From: Sphingomonas sp. UBA1000 | GTDB lineage: Bacteria; Pseudomonadota; Alphaproteobacteria; Sphingomonadales; Sphingomonadaceae | DNA length: 6,630 nucleotides | Direction of reading: 5' to 3' | NCBI GenBank assembly: GCA_002291855.1 | Contig: DBAW01000190.1 | Location: 1 to 6,630 of the forward strand | Shown: one piece after another, positions 1 through 4,244 of the stretch | Position numbering within the stretch: the stretch's first letter is position 1 | How the letters are laid out: each line of letters starts with the position of its first letter | Notes under the pieces: generated by a model | The model's input: only the letters and a program-made list of their open reading frames with translations | What the model was told of the DNA's origin: nothing | Databases searched by the model: none | Translations under genes and position numbers: made by a program

Positions 1-269
1 ACGAGCCGTTCAACTGGCTCGATCCGGTGGCCTGCTTCGATGCCCGTCAGGCGCTGGCGAACATGGCGCGTGACGGCTGGCTGATCGTCAGCGCCTTGCA
101 TGATCTGACCACGCTGATCCACCACTGTCGTGAGGGATTTCTGATGGCCGAAGGTTCGATCCGGTTGGCGATCGCGCCGGAAGACATTGCGCGAGGCGCT
201 GACGACGCTCGCGCCTTCGAACACGGCGTGATCGCTCATCTGCGCCCGCAAGCCCCCATCACGGAGTAA
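1..269 (+). CDS. ABC transporter ATP-binding protein, C-terminal part (5' end outside window)
   Basis: This is the last third of an ABC-type ATPase that would power transport across the inner membrane. The reading frame is already open at the left edge (codons from base 3) and stops with TAA at 267-269. The first visible residues, EPFNWLDP, fit the end of Walker B (the catalytic Glu of D-E-P) followed directly by the D-loop (usually N-x-L-D). About 30 residues later SALHDL supplies the H-loop (switch) histidine. A short tail follows and ends in PQAPITE. The Walker A, Q-loop and signature motifs are outside the window, so the subfamily cannot be fixed. The DEPFNxLDP form and short tail suggest a single-domain ATPase such as an ABC-2-type exporter component, but the substrate is unknown. 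A GTG at 27 lies inside the conserved D-loop region and is not the real start. The next ORF follows closely on the same strand. Confidence 0.85.
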   Translation, partial: EPFNWLDPVACFDARQALANMARDGWLIVSALHDLTTLIHHCREGFLMAEGSIRLAIAPEDIARGADDARAFEHGVIAHLRPQAPITE

Positions 270-318
270 AATCACGTCCGAACTGACAGGTCTGTCTGCC
301 ATTCTCGCCCAAACGCCC

Positions 319-633
319 TTGCTGAAGCTGCTTCTTGCGCTGCCGGCGCTACTTTTACTCTACTTTCTGCTGACGGTCGTCGCCTTCATGCGCCGCCACC
401 CTCAACGGCGGACTCTGGCTGCGGCAAACCTCGGCAGTCGGCAGCACAGCCCCCTGCTCCTTGCTCATGCCGATGATCTGCTCTTTCGCTCGCAGCAGAC
501 TCTACCTCATCTCGAGGGAGCCTACGGGGAGGGGCGATGGCGACTTGGAAGACGCTGTCGCTTCACACATTGCGGACCAAGGGCGGACAAGTGCTTCTCA
601 TCATTGTTTCGTCGCAAGGGGGATGACGAATAG
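319..633 (+). CDS. Short ORF with one membrane segment; possible degenerate superinfection-immunity family protein
   Basis: The ORF from TTG 319 encodes 104 residues. The first 25 or so are strongly hydrophobic (LLLALPALLLLYFLLTVVAF) and are followed by MRRHPQRR and AAANL. From memory, this resembles the small Imm_superinfect family (PF14373), where a membrane helix reading roughly YFLPTIVAF is followed by a basic HP turn, an NL and then a G-W-T/G-W helix. Here the family Pro is Leu, and after AAANL the expected second Gly-Trp helix is missing. The rest (about residues 40-104) is polar, Arg-rich and unlike any family I know. The frame is open back to 271, and an SD-like CGGAG (262-266) precedes an ATC at 271 rather than a usual start. 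The 3' end runs 33 bases into the convergent kinase gene. I read this as a truncated or decaying gene. The family match is tentative, and the ORF may not be translated. Confidence 0.35.
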   Translation: MLKLLLALPALLLLYFLLTVVAFMRRHPQRRTLAAANLGSRQHSPLLLAHADDLLFRSQQTLPHLEGAYGEGRWRLGRRCRFTHCGPRADKCFSSLFRRKGDDE

Positions 634-2790
634 GATGCACAATCCGGCATCGAGCCATTCGGTCCGGTAGCTGCCATTCATTTGCCGCACTGACGCGTCG
701 ATCAGGCGCTGGCCGAAACCGCCATTGGCGTCCGCCACCCGCTCGCCAACGGGGATGCAGCAAGTCTCGCTCCACCGCAGCTCGACACAGGATGGCGAAA
801 CACTGTCATCCTTTGCATTCCACTCGATGCCGAGGCGGCCGTCGGTGTGCGCAAGGCACCCATGTTTGAGGGCGTTGGTGGCCAGTTCGTAAGCGATGAG
901 CGCCAAAGGCGTCACGATATGCTGCGGAATCATAACGTCGGGGCCAATGAGCCGGATCTGGTCGCCGTTCGCCTGCCCGAATGGGCGCATGACTGCCGCA
1001 AGCATTTCCCGCAAACTGACTGGGTCCGTTGCTTCGGCACCCAAGCCGATCGAGTGAGCGGCGGCCAGTGCATCAATCCGCTCAACAGCCTGACTGGCGA
1101 ATGCTGCAACCCCCGGCTCGTGCCAGGCGGTCAAGCGGATCATCCCTTGCGTCACCGCAAAGAGGTTCTTGACCCGGTGACTGAGTTCCCGGTTTAGCAG
1201 GCCGAGGCGTTCCTCATATTCCTTGCGCTCGGATATGTCGCGCACCGTCCCCAGGAAAACCGCCGGATATTGTTCGTTGCGTTCTACAACACCGGTAATC
1301 GCGATCCAGCGCGCTGGTCCATCATCGCCGGCAAGACGAAACTCGAGCGAGGGCCGCGCATCCGGTGCCAGATCGAGCAGGAGAGCCCGAGACTCCTCCC
1401 ATTTTGGTCTCTCATCGGCATGAAATGCATCGGAGAGTTCGCCGAGCGAGGGGTGATTGTCACGCAGGCCCATGACTTCGGCCGTCATGTCGTCGCAGAC
1501 GAACCGGCCCTGGTCGGGATAGTATTCGAAGGTTCCAACCATGCCTGCACGCATCGCGCGCAACCTGCGTTCCTCACTTTCGAGGAGCGCGGCTTCGGCA
1601 CGTCGCCGGTCCGTGACATCGGTTGATATCGAGCCCGTGCCAAACAGGGTGCCGCTGGTGTCCCGCAGAGGGAATTTGACCGAGATCGCATGGATTGTCT
1701 CGCCATCGGGGCGGACGGCCTGCTCTTCAAACTCGATTGCCATGCCGCTTTCGGCAACACGTCGATCATTGGAGCTGTATGGCTCGCCTTCGCCAAAGCG
1801 GTCGCGGTCGGTGCGGCCATAAAGGCTGGTCTCGGTTTCGCCGAACGCCGAGAGATAGAACCGGTTGGCGAGGATGTAACGACCCTCGAGATCCTTGGCG
1901 AAGATATAGCTCGCGGAATTGTCGAGAAAAGATTTGAGCAGGGCATCGGTGTGTTCTCCCTGCTGGCGGTCTTCGACCTGGCGGGTAATGTCGAACACGA
2001 CACCGAAGAACCGGGTGACCTCTCCCTTGTCGTCACGGAAGCAGCGGCCGCGCGCTGTGACCCAGCGTCTGGCTCCGTTCGGCGCCTGCACCCGGTAATC
2101 CTGCAGGTAATCGTCGCTGCCTTGCAATGCCGAGGCGATCGCCGCCTCGACCCGCTGCCGGTCTTCCGGGAGGATCGCCTCGACAAACCGCGCGAGCGGC
2201 AGGCCCTGCGCCTCTTTTAGAGGCACTCCGAACAGGGCCGCGCACCGGTCATTGGCGGTTACCCTGTCTGCTGCAACATCCCAGGACCATGAGCCGACTC
2301 CTCCGGCAAGCTCGAGAGCGAACTCCAGTTCTGCCGTGCGCTTGGCCAGGGTCTCGGCCGCTTCGACCTCCTGGGTGATATCATGGGCATGGCTGACGAC
2401 GCCTCCCAGCCGTCCGTTGCGGTCGCGCCATGGCTGAAGGGTCTGCCGATACCAGCGCGAATGCGGCTTGCCATTCTCGTCGGTCAGGCACCTGCGGACA
2501 TTGGATAATGTACACGTCTCTCCGGTGGAGAAGACGCGATCAAAGCAGTCGGACATCTGGCCGGCCAGTTCCGGCCATGCCTTGGCGACGGGCGTTCCGG
2601 ACGCACCCGGCCGGCCAAATGCGGCATTATGGGCATCGTTGGCGAAAATGCAGCAGTGATCTGCGCCCTTAAACACCGCGATCGGCGATGCCGATGCCAT
2701 GAGCAGGGAGGCAAGGTCGAGGAACGCAGGCAATGCGCGCTCCTCGCTCGTCATAGCCTCGCTGGCTGCCATGTGTGACTGGCCGTCCAT
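601..2790 (-). CDS. Four-PAS sensor histidine kinase, HWE family
   Basis: A soluble sensor kinase of 729 residues that should autophosphorylate on His and pass the phosphate to a response regulator. There is no signal peptide or membrane helix, so it acts in the cytoplasm. Four PAS/PAC-like units are visible at about 22-140, 152-272, 282-395 and 403-521. Each ends in a DIT-like linker (D137-I-T, D267-I-T, D391-V-T, D518-I-S). The kinase core starts with RELSHRVKN, which puts the phosphoacceptor at His538 in the HRxxN motif. The N-box is YELATNA (634-640), the W-x-E is W673-S-E675, and GGFGQRLID begins at 690. These fit the HWE group (HWE_HK plus HATPase_c), although the N-box His of that group is Tyr634 and the Gly-Gly usual after W-x-E is replaced by Cys677-Cys678. 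No LOV cysteine motif is seen, so ligand or cofactor is unknown. ATG 2790 is preferred because GAGG lies 5 bases upstream. No partner regulator is adjacent. In sphingomonads such kinases often feed the PhyR general stress pathway; here that is only an inference. Confidence 0.93.
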   Translation of the reverse strand: MDGQSHMAASEAMTSEERALPAFLDLASLLMASASPIAVFKGADHCCIFANDAHNAAFGRPGASGTPVAKAWPELAGQMSDCFDRVFSTGETCTLSNVRRCLTDENGKPHSRWYRQTLQPWRDRNGRLGGVVSHAHDITQEVEAAETLAKRTAELEFALELAGGVGSWSWDVAADRVTANDRCAALFGVPLKEAQGLPLARFVEAILPEDRQRVEAAIASALQGSDDYLQDYRVQAPNGARRWVTARGRCFRDDKGEVTRFFGVVFDITRQVEDRQQGEHTDALLKSFLDNSASYIFAKDLEGRYILANRFYLSAFGETETSLYGRTDRDRFGEGEPYSSNDRRVAESGMAIEFEEQAVRPDGETIHAISVKFPLRDTSGTLFGTGSISTDVTDRRRAEAALLESEERRLRAMRAGMVGTFEYYPDQGRFVCDDMTAEVMGLRDNHPSLGELSDAFHADERPKWEESRALLLDLAPDARPSLEFRLAGDDGPARWIAITGVVERNEQYPAVFLGTVRDISERKEYEERLGLLNRELSHRVKNLFAVTQGMIRLTAWHEPGVAAFASQAVERIDALAAAHSIGLGAEATDPVSLREMLAAVMRPFGQANGDQIRLIGPDVMIPQHIVTPLALIAYELATNALKHGCLAHTDGRLGIEWNAKDDSVSPSCVELRWSETCCIPVGERVADANGGFGQRLIDASVRQMNGSYRTEWLDAGLCILFVIPLATKQ
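608..630. repeat. Short inverted repeat at the convergent gene ends
   Basis: TTCGTC (608-613) and GACGAA (625-630) are perfect 6-bp inverted arms around an 11-base loop. They lie between the kinase stop codon (601-603, minus strand) and the stop of the plus-strand ORF (631-633). This position suits a bidirectional transcript end, but there is no T-run on either side and the stem is weak. It is not called a terminator. Confidence 0.25.
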
Positions 2791-2795
2791 CTATG

Positions 2796-2799
2796 CCTC
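2796..2799 (-). promoter_or_regulatory. Ribosome binding site of the histidine kinase
   Basis: On the minus strand the sequence reads GAGG, then CATAG, then ATG. The core is 5 bases from the start codon at 2790. This supports that ATG over the later in-frame Met codons at residues 7 and 13. Confidence 0.6.
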
Positions 2800-2871
2800 G
2801 CGAAACCGGGAAGGCGAGTTGCCCCGGTCGCAGTTTAGCTGGGTCAGGAGAAAATAACGATAGGCTTTGTG

Positions 2872-2905
2872 CAGAATCTCCGCTGTGGGAGGGGACGAGA
2901 TTCTG
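2872..2905. repeat. Perfect 9-bp inverted repeat upstream of the kinase
   Basis: CAGAATCTC (2872-2880) and GAGATTCTG (2897-2905) are exact reverse complements separated by 16 bases. The element lies about 80 bases upstream of the kinase start, inside the likely promoter zone. It could be a dimeric operator or a hairpin in a 5' leader. The loop is G-rich (TGGGAGGGG). No T-run follows, so a rho-independent terminator is unlikely. Confidence 0.5.
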
Positions 2906-2915
2906 TCGTCCGTAA

Positions 2916-2931
2916 CCAGACAAGGGTCTGG
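2916..2931. repeat. 6-bp hairpin with four-base loop
   Basis: CCAGAC (2916-2921) and GTCTGG (2926-2931) pair perfectly around AAGG. It lies 10 bases from the larger inverted repeat on the side away from the kinase. It lacks a T-tract on either strand. It may be part of an operator region; no regulator can be named. Confidence 0.4.
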
Positions 2932-2946
2932 AAGAGGGTGAGAAAA

Positions 2947-3096
2947 GCATTCGCCGTTTCAAGGTCAGTATGTTGAAGATCGCGGTCATATGGTCCATGT
3001 CCGCAACGTATGAATAATTACTCGGAAAACATCTCCCCGGGAGCTTCGCTGCAGTGCGGTTAATGCGTCGATTTCGTGCATTCGCCTCACGCAAGG
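2947..3096 (+). repeat. Direct repeat pair GCATTCGCC...CAAGG
   Basis: GCATTCGCC occurs at 2947-2955 and again at 3078-3086. Each copy is followed by CAAGG after 4 bases (2960-2964) or 5 bases (3092-3096). The start-to-start distance is 131 bases. The shared two-block layout makes chance less likely than for a single 9-mer, but significance was not computed. Confidence 0.35.
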
Positions 3097-3113
3097 AGCT
3101 TGGGTGCAGCGCG
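3040..3113 (+). repeat. Imperfect 19-base direct repeat, GGAGCTT-N3-TGCAG-N-GCG
   Basis: Copies lie at 3040-3058 and 3095-3113, 55 bases apart start to start. They share GGAGCTT, then TGCAG after three bases, then GCG after one base (15 of 19 positions fixed). Direct repeats are the usual layout of LytTR-family binding sites, and a LytTR gene lies just downstream. However, the motif does not match any LytTR site I know. Confidence 0.4.
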
Positions 3114-3130
3114 AATGAGCCAAGCGGAAA

Positions 3131-3187
3131 GGTCCGGCCACCGGGTTGCGCAGGCAATCCGATGGGGCATCCGCCTGGTCCGGCCAC
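3131..3187 (+). repeat. Exact 11-bp direct repeat flanking a dyad
   Basis: GGTCCGGCCAC is found at 3131-3141 and 3177-3187, 46 bases apart. Between them is a nested dyad: CAGGC (3151-3155) with GCCTG (3173-3177), and inside it GATG (3161-3164) with CATC (3168-3171). The dyad shares one base with the right-hand repeat. This could be a regulatory site upstream of the LytTR gene. It does not look like an insertion-sequence end, because no transposase is present. Confidence 0.4.
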
Positions 3188-3297
3188 GCTGCTTTAGGGA
3201 CCGCGGATAGGCCCAGCTCATGGCCGGTGACGGGCGGGAAAAATGTTTGAAAATCGATGATGGCGCGTGACGCCTGTGTAAGGCTGTGAGAGCTGTC

Positions 3298-3319
3298 GGA
3301 GGGGTGGTATCTGGCGAGG
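3298..3319 (+). promoter_or_regulatory. Two candidate ribosome binding sites for the LytTR gene
   Basis: GGAGG at 3298-3302 and GAGG at 3316-3319 are both present. The first is 17 bases from ATG 3320 (too far) and 8 bases from an in-frame CTG at 3311. The second abuts ATG 3320 (too close) and is 9 bases from GTG 3329. The choice moves the N-terminus by only three codons and does not affect the domains. Confidence 0.4.
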
Positions 3320-4141
3320 ATGCTGAACGTGCGGGACCCTGACGCGAAGCCCAGCGAAACTCTGCCGCCACCGAGCCCGCTGACACTCTGGCTGTGCGCA
3401 TCGGGCGGGGTCTGGGCGCTGTATCTGCTGGTGTTTCTGCAGGTGCCGGGCAATGGCTTTGCCCATTCCGCGCTCATCGCGCTTGTGAACGTCGCGCCGC
3501 TCGCGGTTCTGGCAGCGGCGGCCTATTGGCTGATCAGGCGACACCTGATGCAATGGTCGGTCGCGGCGCAAATCATCGGCCATGTCGCGGCCGCCGCGGC
3601 TTTTGCTGTCATATGGTTCGCGCTGGTGACCTGCCTGCTGGCGGTCATGAATGCGCTGATATCGGGCGGTGCGCTGGATTTCACCGGCTTCACCGGCGGC
3701 GCATTCATCTGGCAGGCCTTGCAGGGGCTGGTGCTTTACTGGGCGGTGGCGGCCACCACCTATGCCGTGCGCGGCGGGCGGTCAGCCGCCGCGGTCACGA
3801 TCGTCACCGCCCCGCCGCTCGAGCGCTACTTCACCCGGACCGGCGACGACATTGCGCCCGTTAACGTGCGCGACATCGTGCTGATTGCTGGCGCGCAGGA
3901 CTATGCCGAGGTCACGACGCTCACCGGCATCCATCTGGTGCGCATGAGCCTTGGCGAGTTCGAACAGCGGCTCGATCCGGCGCGGTTCATCAGGGTGCAT
4001 CGCTCGCACATCATCAATATCGACCATCTCGATCATGCCGAGCCTGCCGGCGGCGGGCGGCTGGTCGCGCATATGGCGACAGGGGCGATCGTCGCGATGA
4101 GCCGCACGGGCTCGCAGGCGCTCCGACAATTGATCGTCTGA
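3320..4141 (+). CDS. Membrane-anchored LytTR-family transcriptional regulator
   Basis: A 273-residue regulator that should bind DNA while held in the inner membrane. The N-terminal half has about four hydrophobic segments (roughly 21-41, 50-72, 82-110 and 128-150) and no receiver or kinase domain. The C-terminal part, about 168-271, is a LytTR domain with the typical end: FIRVHRSHIINI (223-234, HRS at 227-229) and then a stretch ending near the C-terminus. Most LytTR proteins are two-component regulators with a receiver domain. The membrane-plus-LytTR form is one I associate with sphingomonads and relatives, where the signal may be sensed in the membrane. The start is uncertain: ATG 3320 touches a GAGG (3316-3319), which instead sits 9 bases before an in-frame GTG at 3329. 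Another GGAGG (3298-3302) is 17 bases from the ATG. An upstream TGA at 3287-3289 limits extension. The gene is divergent from the kinase and codirectional with the peptidase. Confidence 0.9.
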   Translation: MLNVRDPDAKPSETLPPPSPLTLWLCASGGVWALYLLVFLQVPGNGFAHSALIALVNVAPLAVLAAAAYWLIRRHLMQWSVAAQIIGHVAAAAAFAVIWFALVTCLLAVMNALISGGALDFTGFTGGAFIWQALQGLVLYWAVAATTYAVRGGRSAAAVTIVTAPPLERYFTRTGDDIAPVNVRDIVLIAGAQDYAEVTTLTGIHLVRMSLGEFEQRLDPARFIRVHRSHIINIDHLDHAEPAGGGRLVAHMATGAIVAMSRTGSQALRQLIV

Positions 4142-4143
4142 CA

Positions 4144-4159
4144 GGCCCGTTTGCGGGCC
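4144..4159 (+). terminator. Compact GC-rich hairpin just after the LytTR stop
   Basis: GGCCCG (4144-4149) and CGGGCC (4154-4159) form a perfect 6-bp stem with a TTTG loop, two bases after the stop codon. No T-run follows, so termination would be weak. It could instead stabilise the 3' end of the message or reduce read-through into the peptidase gene. Confidence 0.35.
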
Positions 4160-4230
4160 CGATGTGCCCGTTCATGGCAAAATCCCCCTGCAAATGGCCA
4201 TAACGGCGATCAGGCGGCTCCTTCGTGAAT

Positions 4231-4234
4231 GGAG
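4231..4234 (+). promoter_or_regulatory. Likely ribosome binding site of the peptidase
   Basis: GGAG at 4231-4234 lies 10 bases before ATG 4245. The earlier in-frame starts, GTG 4164 and ATG 4194, have no comparable site. This decides the chosen start. Confidence 0.45.
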
Positions 4235-4244
4235 CCCTGCACCG

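Larger units (their letters stand above)
2791..3319. other. Divergent intergenic region (529 bases) between kinase and LytTR gene
   Basis: Both genes are transcribed away from this stretch, so it must hold the kinase promoter and probably the LytTR promoter. No ORF here on either strand looks like a real protein; the minus-strand frames that cross it have no recognisable domain. The visible structure is a 9-bp inverted repeat (2872-2905), a 6-bp hairpin (2916-2931) and three pairs of direct repeats between 2947 and 3187. I found no convincing sigma-70 pair and no GGAAC...CGTT general-stress promoter by eye. TTGAAA at 3247-3252 could be a -35 element, but no good -10 follows at 16-18 bases. 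Confidence 0.6.

Noticed and set aside
1485..2186. 233-codon minus-strand frame inside the kinase
   Set aside because: It is a shifted frame of the same strand, rich in Arg, Ser and Pro with no domain, typical of an out-of-frame GC-rich reading.
1690..2220. 176-codon plus-strand frame opposite the kinase
   Set aside because: It is antisense to a well-supported four-PAS kinase and has no recognisable domain. Long antisense frames are common at this GC content.
601..2790. LOV-type blue-light sensing by one of the PAS domains
   Set aside because: The flavin-binding NCRFLQ motif is absent from all four PAS units.
2791..3319. General-stress (EcfG) promoter GGAAC-N16/17-CGTT upstream of either divergent gene
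   Set aside because: No properly spaced pair was found on either strand by eye.
2669..3583. Minus-strand frames across the divergent region and the LytTR start
   Set aside because: The overlapping frames have low-complexity composition and no family match. They overlap the clear starts of the kinase and the LytTR gene.
4162..4244. GTG 4164 or ATG 4194 as the peptidase start
   Set aside because: Neither has a ribosome binding site, and both would give an unusually long stretch before the twin-arginine motif. ATG 4245 has GGAG at 10 bases and a normal Tat leader.
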